A stretch of DNA of 15,422 bases from Rhodoferax sp. (GTDB lineage Bacteria > Pseudomonadota > Gammaproteobacteria > Burkholderiales > Burkholderiaceae_C), in assembly GCA_017880985.1 (NCBI GenBank), contig JADGRK010000015.1, positions 1 to 15,422 on the forward strand, in the 5' to 3' direction. The stretch's first letter is position 1. Every line of letters begins with the position of its first letter. Below are positions 7,370 to 14,161 of this stretch, piece by piece. The translations under genes and the position numbers were made by a program. The notes beneath the pieces were generated by a model. It had not been told where the DNA came from. It did not search any database and was given only the letters and a program-made list of their open reading frames with translations.

Positions 7370-7995
7370 TGGGCTTTTTCGACATGGGCGTGAAGGACGG
7401 GAACCGGTTTGTCTCGATGCTGATGGCCCAGTCGGCCAATACCGTCAAAGGCATTGGCTTTCTTGAAGCATCACTGGACCAGGTCAATGACGGAACGGTG
7501 CAGAAATTGCACGCACTGGCGGATGATTCGGGCGAGTTGCGTCGGGTGCTGGTCGATCAACTGCACCGAACCTTTATCACGCCGTTGGACCGGGAAGATA
7601 TCTTCAACCTGTCGCACGAATACCAGGGTATGGTGACCTACGCGCTGACCACAATGGAAGAAATGAACATCCTCAACGTTGCTGCCGACGACTACATCCG
7701 TCGTATGGTGGCACTGGTATCCGAGCAGGCGCAAGAGCTGCAACTGGCGATTGCGCGCCTGGCCAAGAATCCGCGCGTGGCCACCGACCACGCCCATGAA
7801 GTGGGAAAAAAAGAGCGACTGGTGGAGCGTTTGTATCGCACCGCGATCAAGGACCTGTTCGCACCCCCGCTGGGGCTGCAGGAACTGCCTGCGGTGTTCT
7901 ATCGCCGCGAGGTCTATCGACACATATCGAACATGTCGCATCGCGCGGACGCGGCAGCGAACGTGTTTGGCATGGTAGTGATGAAACTTTCGTAA
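7369..7995 (+). CDS. DUF47 / PhoU-like protein, Pit-associated
   Basis: Cytoplasmic helical protein of 208 residues from the DUF47 (PhoU_div) family. Members are found next to Pit carriers and are thought to control or assist phosphate transport. Recognisable parts are the KLHALADDSGELRRVLVDQLH helix, the family hallmark FITPLDREDIFNL near residue 69, and the C-terminal YRRE..RHISNMSHRADAAANV helix. Two in-frame ATGs overlap the pit stop (7366 and 7369). AGGAGG at 7357-7362 is 6 bases from the second and only 3 from the first, so 7369 is preferred; 7366 would add one Met. This overlap implies strict co-translation with pit. It is the last gene of the plus-strand run and converges on glpD after 50 bases, where I see no convincing terminator. 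Confidence 0.9.
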   Translation: MGFFDMGVKDGNRFVSMLMAQSANTVKGIGFLEASLDQVNDGTVQKLHALADDSGELRRVLVDQLHRTFITPLDREDIFNLSHEYQGMVTYALTTMEEMNILNVAADDYIRRMVALVSEQAQELQLAIARLAKNPRVATDHAHEVGKKERLVERLYRTAIKDLFAPPLGLQELPAVFYRREVYRHISNMSHRADAAANVFGMVVMKLS

Positions 7996-8045
7996 GCGCC
8001 AGACTCGGGTAGTCCCTTGCGTCAACCCGCGCTGGGCAGTGCCTC

Positions 8046-9653
8046 TTATTCCGGCAAGCGCAAATAGTGCTGCGCCAGCTCCGCAAAAGCCGCAACCTCC
8101 GGGTCCAGCCCGGTTTCCTGAAAGAGAATTTCACCAACCTGCGCCGCCAAGGAACTTGCCAGGCGGGCATCCAGGAACAGTAAGCGGGAACGGCGCGCCA
8201 GCACATCTTCGACGTGAACAGCGTACTCATAACGGGCGGCAAAACGAACCATGGCTTCCGTCAACCCAGCACACAGCACCGTCTGCGCGCCCGGCAGACT
8301 CATCACCTTTGACTGTTCGTTCCCATACGAGTGAATGCCAGGTGGCTGGCTGATGGAATGTATTTCCGCGCCCGCCTCGTCGGCCCCAATCAATTTCAAA
8401 TGAACGGTCACGCCGGCGGTTCTGTTCTCGATCAGCGACTTCGCGGCACACTCGCTCAACACGTCCTCTGCCATGGCACGGTAAGTCGTCCACTTGCCGC
8501 CGGTGACGGTCACCAATCCGCTGCGGCTGACCAGCACCGTATGTTCGCGGCTCAAGCCTTTGGTGTTGTCGCCATCGTCTTCTTGGGGTTTGACCAAGGG
8601 GCGCAGGCCGACCCAGACGCTCTTGACGTCGGCGCGCGTTGGCGCCCGGCGCAGATAACGCGCCGACTCCGTCAGGATGAAATCGATCTCTTCCTTGAAC
8701 GGCAGCGGTTCGCGCGCCAGGTCATGGCGCGGTGTATCCGTGGTGCCGAGAATGACCTTGCCCAGCCAAGGCACCGCAAACAAGACCCGACCGTCGGCGG
8801 TCTTGGGCACCATCAAAGCCGTTTCAGCGCCTAAAAATTCGCGATCCACCACGATATGGACACCCTGACTGGGCGCCACCATGGGCTTTGTCGGGCGTCT
8901 GCCATCAGCCCTGTTGGCGGCGCCGTCTTTCTGGCGTAGTTCATCGACCCAGACACCGGCGGCGTTGACGACGCAGCGGGACTGGATGCGGTAGGACTGA
9001 CCGGTGAGACTGTCTTCGCACATCAGGCCGGCGACTTTGCCACCTTCGTAAAACAAATCTGTAGCGCAGCAATAGTTCACCAGCAGGGCGCCACGAACCG
9101 CCGCAGTACGCGCCAGCGCCAATGCCAGGCGCGCATCGTTGAACTGGCCGTCCCAATATTTGATGCCACCTTTGAGCCCCTGCGGCTGTGCCGTGGGCAG
9201 CAGTGCCAGGGTTTGCGCGCGGCTCAAAAACTCAGTATGTCCGAGGCCGGCCTTGCCCGCCAGTGCGTCGTACATGGTGAGCCCGATGCCATAAAAAAGG
9301 ATTTCCCACCATTTGTAGGAAGGCATGACGAACGCCAGCGGCTGCGCCAGATAACGTGCATTGGCCAGCAGGGTAGCGCGTTCACGCAGTGCCTCGCGTA
9401 CCAGTGAAATATTGCCCTGCGCCAGATAGCGCACCCCACCATGAACCAGTTTGGTGGAGCGTGATGAGGTGCCTTTGGCAAAATCATGGGACTCCAGCAA
9501 CACCACACTGAAACCCCGCGCAGCCGCATCCAGCGCCACGCCAAGTCCCGTCGCCCCACCGCCGACAATGGCGATGTCATATTGATGAGGCTCAGCCAGG
9601 CGAGCGATCAGTTCTTCACGACGGGTTGGCAGGGGCGGCACTTCGGCAGTCAT
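8046..9653 (-). CDS. glpD: Aerobic glycerol-3-phosphate dehydrogenase GlpD
   Basis: FAD-dependent membrane-associated enzyme that oxidises sn-glycerol-3-phosphate to dihydroxyacetone phosphate and passes electrons to quinone. The protein has 535 residues. The dinucleotide-binding motif IVGGGATGLGVALDAAARG is at about 29-47, and the GlpD signature GTSSRSTKLVHGGVRYL follows at 61-77. Other family stretches are KGGIKYWDGQFNDARL, VVNAAGVWVD, ILGTTDTP and VTVTGGKWTTYR. It is slightly longer than E. coli GlpD (501), with an N-terminal extension of about 20 residues before the FAD fold. The ATG ending at 9653 has a weak GAGAG site 9 bases upstream. It is divergent from glpK, with which it forms the glycerol catabolic pair, and it is also the expected sink for substrates of the ugp-type importer. 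Confidence 0.96.
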   Translation of the reverse strand: MTAEVPPLPTRREELIARLAEPHQYDIAIVGGGATGLGVALDAAARGFSVVLLESHDFAKGTSSRSTKLVHGGVRYLAQGNISLVREALRERATLLANARYLAQPLAFVMPSYKWWEILFYGIGLTMYDALAGKAGLGHTEFLSRAQTLALLPTAQPQGLKGGIKYWDGQFNDARLALALARTAAVRGALLVNYCCATDLFYEGGKVAGLMCEDSLTGQSYRIQSRCVVNAAGVWVDELRQKDGAANRADGRRPTKPMVAPSQGVHIVVDREFLGAETALMVPKTADGRVLFAVPWLGKVILGTTDTPRHDLAREPLPFKEEIDFILTESARYLRRAPTRADVKSVWVGLRPLVKPQEDDGDNTKGLSREHTVLVSRSGLVTVTGGKWTTYRAMAEDVLSECAAKSLIENRTAGVTVHLKLIGADEAGAEIHSISQPPGIHSYGNEQSKVMSLPGAQTVLCAGLTEAMVRFAARYEYAVHVEDVLARRSRLLFLDARLASSLAAQVGEILFQETGLDPEVAAFAELAQHYLRLPE

Positions 9654-9860
9654 CGGTTAGCACTCTCAACATAAATCTGATGGGTGTAATTATTGTTCGC
9701 TTTAGGGGTACTCTTTCTTCACTTTGGGTTAAAAATCCCAGCATGAATCCAAACCCCGGACAGCTCACATGATTTCAGGGCGGCATCCGCGTCGCCCTGC
9801 TCTGACGGCGCCTCTGCCAGCCGCTGTCTATTTCCCCCATTTCTTTTCAACGGTGCACCC
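9654..9860. promoter_or_regulatory. Divergent glpD-glpK control region
   Basis: This 207-base gap must hold both promoters. The AT-rich part near glpD (9671-9700) contains a partial match to an E. coli GlpR half-operator, ATTGTTCGCT (9692-9701), with two mismatches and no second half. No clear -35/-10 pair is visible for glpK, whose start is preceded only by a weak GGTG (9852-9855). A 4-bp inverted repeat TGGG/CCCA flanks an A-rich loop at 9725-9740. The region is noted because of the gene arrangement; no individual site is firmly supported. Confidence 0.35.
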
Positions 9861-11351
9861 ATGACTTACCTCCTCGCCCTGGACCAGGGCACCTCCAGCT
9901 CTCGAAGCATTGTGTTTAACGCCAAGGGGCATGTCGTCGCCCACGCGCAGCAGGAACTGGCGCAAATTTACCCGCAGCCAGGCTGGGTGGAACACGACCC
10001 GCAGGAGATCTGGCGGACCCAACTTGCCACTGCACGCCAGGCCTTGGCCAAAGCAGGCATTCAGGCCCGCGAAGTGCGCGCCATCGGCATCACCAACCAG
10101 CGTGAAACCACGGTGGTCTGGAACCGGGCCACCGGCTTGCCAATTCACCACGCCATCGTGTGGCAGGACCGCCGCGCCGAACCTACTTGCGTCGCCTTGC
10201 GCGAGCGCGGCCTAGCCGACATGATCCAGTCCAAAACCGGATTGTTGCTGGATGCCTATTTTTCCGGCACCAAACTCAAATGGATTCTGGACCATGTGCC
10301 ACTGGCCCGCCAGCAGGCTGTCAACGGCGAACTGGCCTTTGGCACGGTTGACAGCTGGCTGATCTGGCGCCTTACCGGAGGCGGGGTTCACGCCACCGAT
10401 GTCAGCAACGCGTCCCGCACCATGCTGTTCAATGTTCACACCAACCAGTGGGACCCCGAACTGCTGCGGGCGCTGGACATTCCGGCCAACATGCTGCCCG
10501 CGGTCAAGCCATCGAGCGCCCTGTATGGTGAAGTCAGCCCCGACCTGCTGGGGCATGCCATTCCGATTGGCGGCGTGGCGGGCGACCAGCAAAGCGCCTT
10601 GTTTGGACAGGCCTGCTTCAAGGCCGGCATGGTGAAAAACACTTACGGCACGGGCTGCTTCATGCTGATGCACACCGGGGACAAGTTCCAGCCATCGAAC
10701 AACGGCTTGATCACGACCAGCGCGGCGCAGACCACTGTGCAGCCCGAGTTTGCCATTGAAGGCAGCGTGTTTGTCGGCGGCGCCGTGGTGCAGTGGCTGC
10801 GCGACGGCCTGCGGGCGATTCCCAGCAGTGCCGAGGTGCAGGCGCTGGCCGAAAGCGTGCCCGATGCGGGCGGGGTAATGATGGTGCCGGCTTTCACCGG
10901 GTTGGGCGCACCATACTGGAAGCCTGACGCCCGCGGCACCATTACCGGGCTGACACGCGGCAGCACCGTGGCGCACATTGCGCGGGCGGCTCTGGAAAGC
11001 ATTGCTTTTCAGAGCGCCGCTTTGCTGCAAGCCATGAGTCGTGACGCGGTTGCGGCTGGCGGTGCAGCGGTAGCCGAGCTCAGGGTTGATGGCGGTGCCT
11101 GCGTTAATGATCTTCTGATGCAGTTCCAGGCGGATTTGCTGGGTATTCCGGTGGTCCGTCCGGCAGTCACCGAAACCACAGCGCTCGGTGCGGCTTATCT
11201 GGCCGGTCTGGCGACTGGCGTCTATACGAGCATGGATGAACTTAGCAACCTGTGGCGATCTGGGCGACGCTTCTTTCCCACGCTCGACGTCCAGCGTGCC
11301 GGGGAACTGATGGAGCGCTGGGAACATGCAGTGAGACAAGCGGTGCTGTGA
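9861..11351 (+). CDS. glpK: Glycerol kinase GlpK
   Basis: Cytoplasmic FGGY kinase of 496 residues that converts glycerol and ATP to sn-glycerol-3-phosphate. It aligns along its whole length with E. coli GlpK (about 501). The start is LALDQGTSSSRSIVF, with QIYPQPGWVEHDP at 35-47 and NQRETTVVW at 79-87. All glycerol contacts are kept (R81, E82, Y133 and catalytic D242 in GDQQSALFG), as is W101. The second domain has KNTYGTGCFMLM (259-270) and FTGLGAPYW (345-353). It is divergent from glpD, the enzyme that uses its product. No glycerol facilitator (glpF) or glpR lies next to it in this window, so uptake and control must come from elsewhere. It differs clearly from the FGGY kinase at 806-2257. 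Confidence 0.97.
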   Translation: MTYLLALDQGTSSSRSIVFNAKGHVVAHAQQELAQIYPQPGWVEHDPQEIWRTQLATARQALAKAGIQAREVRAIGITNQRETTVVWNRATGLPIHHAIVWQDRRAEPTCVALRERGLADMIQSKTGLLLDAYFSGTKLKWILDHVPLARQQAVNGELAFGTVDSWLIWRLTGGGVHATDVSNASRTMLFNVHTNQWDPELLRALDIPANMLPAVKPSSALYGEVSPDLLGHAIPIGGVAGDQQSALFGQACFKAGMVKNTYGTGCFMLMHTGDKFQPSNNGLITTSAAQTTVQPEFAIEGSVFVGGAVVQWLRDGLRAIPSSAEVQALAESVPDAGGVMMVPAFTGLGAPYWKPDARGTITGLTRGSTVAHIARAALESIAFQSAALLQAMSRDAVAAGGAAVAELRVDGGACVNDLLMQFQADLLGIPVVRPAVTETTALGAAYLAGLATGVYTSMDELSNLWRSGRRFFPTLDVQRAGELMERWEHAVRQAVL

Positions 11352-11395
11352 CAAGAACGGCGTGGCGTCAGCACGTCGCGGGCCTGGCCTTGTTT

Positions 11396-11409
11396 TTGAT
11401 TAGACTCAA
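11396..11409. promoter_or_regulatory. Third FNR-like palindrome, upstream of proC
   Basis: TTGATTAGACTCAA matches TTGAT-N4-ATCAA with one mismatch (C for A). Unlike the sites at 785 and 2315, it has no -10-like hexamer at the usual spacing in the plus direction. It lies between glpK and the duplicated palindromic repeats. It may be a real site or a chance match. Confidence 0.2.
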
Positions 11410-11442
11410 ACTCATGGCCACAGTGGTTGTGGCAACCCAGTA

Positions 11443-11503
11443 CTGAAACTTTGCGCGACAGAGCGCGGTTGCGTGAAGCGAACCGGGTCTGTCCTCAACT
11501 AAA
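11443..11503 (+). repeat. REP-like palindromic element, copy 1 (61 bp)
   Basis: First of two adjacent 61-bp units in the glpK-proC gap. It begins CTGAAACTTTGCGCGACAGA. GACAGA and TCTGTC arms enclose an inner CGGTT/AACCG pair, giving a long interrupted hairpin. By my base-by-base alignment it differs from copy 2 at 10 of 61 positions (about 84% identity). This suggests an old duplication or two insertions of a repeat family. Confidence 0.65.
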
Positions 11504-11564
11504 CTGAAGCTTTGCGGGACAGAGCGCAGTTGCGCGTAGCGAGCCAGCTCTGTCCTCAACCAAT
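11504..11564 (+). repeat. REP-like palindromic element, copy 2 (61 bp)
   Basis: Second unit, immediately adjoining the first with no spacer. It contains a perfect 9-bp inverted repeat, GGACAGAGC (11517-11525) and GCTCTGTCC (11547-11555), around a 21-nt loop. Its end lies one base before the AGAGG ribosome site of proC, so if transcribed it places a stable hairpin just upstream of proC translation. No T-run follows, so it is not a standard intrinsic terminator, although it might end or protect glpK mRNA. Confidence 0.65.
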
Positions 11565-11575
11565 TAGAGGTATTC

Positions 11576-12391
11576 ATGAACAAGCGCATTGCATTCATCG
11601 GCGGCGGTAACATGGCCAGCGCCATCATTGGCGGGTTGATCGGCCAGGGCCTCTCGCACAGTCATATTGACGTGGTGGAACCGTTCTCCGAGGCCCAGGA
11701 AAAACTCAAAAGCGTTTACGGCATCGTCGCCCAGGCGAAGCCCGCGGCGTTTTTAGCCCGGGCCGACATGGTGATCTGGGCTGTCAAGCCCCAGACCTTC
11801 AAGGAAGCCGCGCTGCAAGTGCGGCCTCACACCCAAAATGCCTTGCACTTAAGCGTCGCCGCCGGCATCCGTAGCGACAGCATTGGGCGCTGGCTGGGTA
11901 CTGAGCGCGTGGTGCGCGCCATGCCCAACACACCGGCGCTGATTGGCAAAGGTATCAGCGGCCTGTTTGCCCGTGCGCCGGTGACGAGCGCGGATAGAGA
12001 CTGGGTCAACCAGGTCATGGCTACCACGGGTCAATTCTTGTGGTTTGACGCTGAAGAAAAGCTGGATGCCGTCACGGCCCTGTCTGGCTCCGGCCCGGCC
12101 TACGTGTTTTACTTCATGGAAGCGATGACCACTGCAGGCACCGAGATGGGCCTCACGCGTGAACAAGCATACCAGTTGACCGTGGCCACCTTTGTCGGCG
12201 CCAGCGAGTTGGCACGCAGCGCCAGCGAGCCGCCCAAAGTCTTGCGTCAGCGCGTCACTTCCAAGGGTGGCACCACTTTTGCGGCCATTTCCTCGATGGA
12301 AGACAGCGACCTGCAAGCCGAATTTATCAACGCCATCTACGCCGCCCGGCAACGCTCTCAAGAGCTGGGCGATGAATTTGGCAGCGCTTGA
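11576..12391 (+). CDS. proC: Pyrroline-5-carboxylate reductase ProC
   Basis: Cytoplasmic enzyme of 271 residues that reduces 1-pyrroline-5-carboxylate to proline with NAD(P)H, the last step of proline synthesis. The Rossmann start RIAFIGGGNMASAIIGGLI is at residues 4-22. The typical AMPNTPALIGKGISGLF, SGSGPAYVFYFMEAM and the proline-site region VTSKGGTTFAAISSME follow in order. Length is normal for the family. The ATG at 11576 has AGAGG at 11566-11570. The gene is preceded by the two palindromic repeats and converges with ubiA after only 12 bases. It appears metabolically unrelated to the glycerol genes. Confidence 0.96.
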   Translation: MNKRIAFIGGGNMASAIIGGLIGQGLSHSHIDVVEPFSEAQEKLKSVYGIVAQAKPAAFLARADMVIWAVKPQTFKEAALQVRPHTQNALHLSVAAGIRSDSIGRWLGTERVVRAMPNTPALIGKGISGLFARAPVTSADRDWVNQVMATTGQFLWFDAEEKLDAVTALSGSGPAYVFYFMEAMTTAGTEMGLTREQAYQLTVATFVGASELARSASEPPKVLRQRVTSKGGTTFAAISSMEDSDLQAEFINAIYAARQRSQELGDEFGSA

Positions 12392-12403
12392 GTCAACGGC
12401 TTT

Positions 12404-13327
12404 TTACTTAAGAGCGTAGCTGCCCGCAATGCCCACAAACAAGGTAAAGCCGAGCCAGTGGTTCAAGCGAAAGGCTTTGAAGCAACCTTCACGCGAGCGG
12501 CTGCGAATCAGGCTGTAGTGCCACGCGACCTGCCCAAAGGCGAGCGTAACCGCTATATAAAACAGAGCACCTTGCGCATACTGCATAAGGGCCACATCCC
12601 AAATCACTATATAAAGCAGATAACACAGCAGAATCACCGGCAGGTCCAGTCGCCCGAGCGTGATGGCGGAGGTTTTCATGCCGAGGCGCAGATCATCGTC
12701 GCGGTCCACCATGGCGTACTCGGTGTCATAAGCCAGCACCCAAAACAGATTGCCCAGCAACAAGACCCAGGCCAGCAGCGGTACGCTGGACTGCACGGCG
12801 GCAAGACTGAATGAATCGCTGCCGTGGACTGTCGAGAACGCCATCGGGATGCCAAAGCTGAACGCCACGCCCAGCACCGCTTGCGGCATCGACACCCAGC
12901 GTTTGGCAAAAGGGTATGTCAGCGTGATCGCCAGGGCAGCAAATGACCAGGCGATGGTGGTGGCATTGGTGGTGAGCACCAGCGCAAATGCCAGCAGCGC
13001 CAGCACCGCACCTAGTGCCAGCGCCTCTGGCACCGACACCGCACCGGTGGTCACGGGGCGCGAAGCCGTGCGCTTGACATGGCGGTCAAAGTCGCGATCC
13101 GCCACATCATTGATGCAGCATCCGGCACTGCGCATCAGAATCGTGCCCAAGGCGAACACGGCCAGCAAATGCCAGCCAGGAAAACCACCAGCAGCAATCC
13201 ACAAGGCGCTCAAGGTGGGCCACAACAGCAGCATCCAGCCAGCCGGGCGGTTCCAGCGAATGAGATCCAGGTAAAGGGAGATACGGGATTGAAGCGATAA
13301 GCGCGGGTGGGATGGTGCAGAATTCAC
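12404..13327 (-). CDS. ubiA: 4-hydroxybenzoate octaprenyltransferase UbiA
   Basis: Inner-membrane prenyltransferase of ubiquinone synthesis, joining a polyprenyl chain to 4-hydroxybenzoate. From the chosen start it has 307 residues. Both Asp-rich metal-diphosphate motifs are intact: NDVADRDFDRHVKRTASRP (73-91) and DTEYAMVDRDDD (201-212). The N-terminal RWNRPAGWMLLLWPTLSALW and the C-terminal REGCFKAFRLNHW are characteristic, and about eight or nine helices are visible. The start is uncertain. GTG at 13327 has a weak GGGAAG site before it; another in-frame GTG at 13354 would add nine residues but has no ribosome site. No ATG lies upstream of the conserved part. It converges tightly with proC. 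Confidence 0.93.
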   Translation of the reverse strand: MNSAPSHPRLSLQSRISLYLDLIRWNRPAGWMLLLWPTLSALWIAAGGFPGWHLLAVFALGTILMRSAGCCINDVADRDFDRHVKRTASRPVTTGAVSVPEALALGAVLALLAFALVLTTNATTIAWSFAALAITLTYPFAKRWVSMPQAVLGVAFSFGIPMAFSTVHGSDSFSLAAVQSSVPLLAWVLLLGNLFWVLAYDTEYAMVDRDDDLRLGMKTSAITLGRLDLPVILLCYLLYIVIWDVALMQYAQGALFYIAVTLAFGQVAWHYSLIRSRSREGCFKAFRLNHWLGFTLFVGIAGSYALK

Positions 13328-13391
13328 AAGAATCTTCCCGGATAGGAGAAACACAGATATGCTAATTGTTTATTAGTTGAAATCACTACTG

Positions 13392-13407
13392 TCGGGTCAA
13401 AACCCGA
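13392..13407 (-). other. Hairpin at the 3' end of the transposase remnant
   Basis: A perfect 6-bp inverted repeat (TCGGGT, loop CAAA, ACCCGA) that contains the stop codon of the decayed transposase. It may be a terminator-like structure at the end of the original IS, or part of its terminal region. No T-run follows on the minus strand. Confidence 0.35.
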
Positions 13408-13990
13408 ACAAGATCAATTGGTTAGCAGGTGGTGGTGGTTGATTTTTGTAGTCATCGGCCCGCAAGGCGCATGAAATATGGGCTTTCTCAAAAACCGAGA
13501 CCAACAAAATCTGTAGCCAAGTGTAAAGCGAGGATTCAAGTTGAAATTCTTTTTTTTACAATGCCAATCAAGACGTAAGTGGCAATGGCGCACCAAATCT
13601 GCGTCTTCACCGCGTTCTCGCTCGTGCCAAAAAAATGCGCTTGATGCGCAGGTGCTGCTTGATCCATTTACCTTCGCCGAGTGCACGCGCCTGGCATGAA
13701 ATTGGACTTGGCACGTGTCACAAAGAAGGCAGCGCGCTGATGCATTGGGTCAAGACAGTCGAAGTCCAGATAGCCCCGATCCGTGATGCAGAAGGCCCCG
13801 GCTTCTACTGGCAAGATATCGCGCACATTGACATTGCCCGTCTTGCCGTCGCTGATGTGAATGAAGCTTGGAATGCAGCCACGCAAATCGAGCAGCGTGT
13901 GGAACTTGATCGCCGCCTTGGTGGAGCGAAACGGAGCCCAATTGACCAGCCGACAATTCAAACTGTTAGCCGTGAAGCCGACATTCAACT
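13397..13990 (-). pseudogene. IS4-family transposase remnant, frameshifted and internally deleted
   Basis: Decayed DDE transposase read from right to left in broken frames. From 13956 to about 13700 one frame gives NWAPFRSTKAAIKFHTLLDL, then IPSFIHISDGK, ITDRGYLDF and FFVTRAKSNF, a clear IS4-family core. A one-base loss near 13701 shifts to ARRVHSA. An internal deletion then joins this directly to KWIKQHLRIKR near 13670, removing an estimated 60-70 codons. The deleted part includes the Y-R-E portion of the YREK motif and so the catalytic glutamate. Further shifts occur in a 7-base A run at 13629-13635 (before FFGTSENAVKTQIW) and near 13527. The last frame, LESSLYTWLQILLVSVFEKA, runs to a stop at 13397-13399. 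The first catalytic Asp region is also degenerate, and the N-terminal domain is not recognisable. It cannot be active. Confidence 0.8.
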
Positions 13991-14161
13991 CATTGTTCCT
14001 CGGGTTGCTCCACACCCGCCGGTCGTGAACTACGGTTGAGTGCCGATACCGGCCACTGAAAGTGTTTAGGGTAAGGCTGCCGAATGGCGGCACATACTGT
14101 AGGATCACCGCCTTGTTGTCGCTGAGACCGCAAGTCACGAAAGTTAAGACGGAGAAAGCCT
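13991..14161. other. Spacer between IS remnant and S9 peptidase, no gene seen
   Basis: About 170 bases in which I recognise no coding similarity. They may hold further decayed 5' parts of the IS and the promoter of the downstream peptidase gene. The only clear signal is GGAGA at 14151-14155, the ribosome site for the GTG at 14162. No convincing terminal inverted repeat of the IS is visible here. Confidence 0.4.

Noticed and set aside
7996..8045. Bidirectional terminator between the DUF47 gene and glpD
   Set aside because: Only 3-4 bp stems are visible and there is no T-run on either strand.
9663..9681. Possible Pho box near glpD (ATAAATCTG at 9671-9679 matches the core of the consensus)
   Set aside because: The flanking TGTCA-like halves are absent and the site would be only 18 bases before the glpD ATG, so a PhoB site is not supported.
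11352..11397. Intrinsic terminator after glpK (GC-rich stretch followed by a short T-rich run ending at 11397)
   Set aside because: No stable continuous stem could be drawn in the GC-rich part; the GGCC arms are separated by one base only.
11414..11446. Ten-codon open frame MATVVVATQY before proC as a leader peptide
   Set aside because: No ribosome site, no proline codons, and no attenuator-like terminator paired with it.
11443..11564. CRISPR array
   Set aside because: Only two diverged units lying directly adjacent with no unique spacer; the internal palindrome fits a REP-like element better.
13328..13400. Sigma-70 promoter for ubiA (TTCAAC, 16 bases, TATCTG on the minus strand)
   Set aside because: The match to the -10 consensus is only three of six and the region is generally AT-rich, so it cannot be separated from chance.
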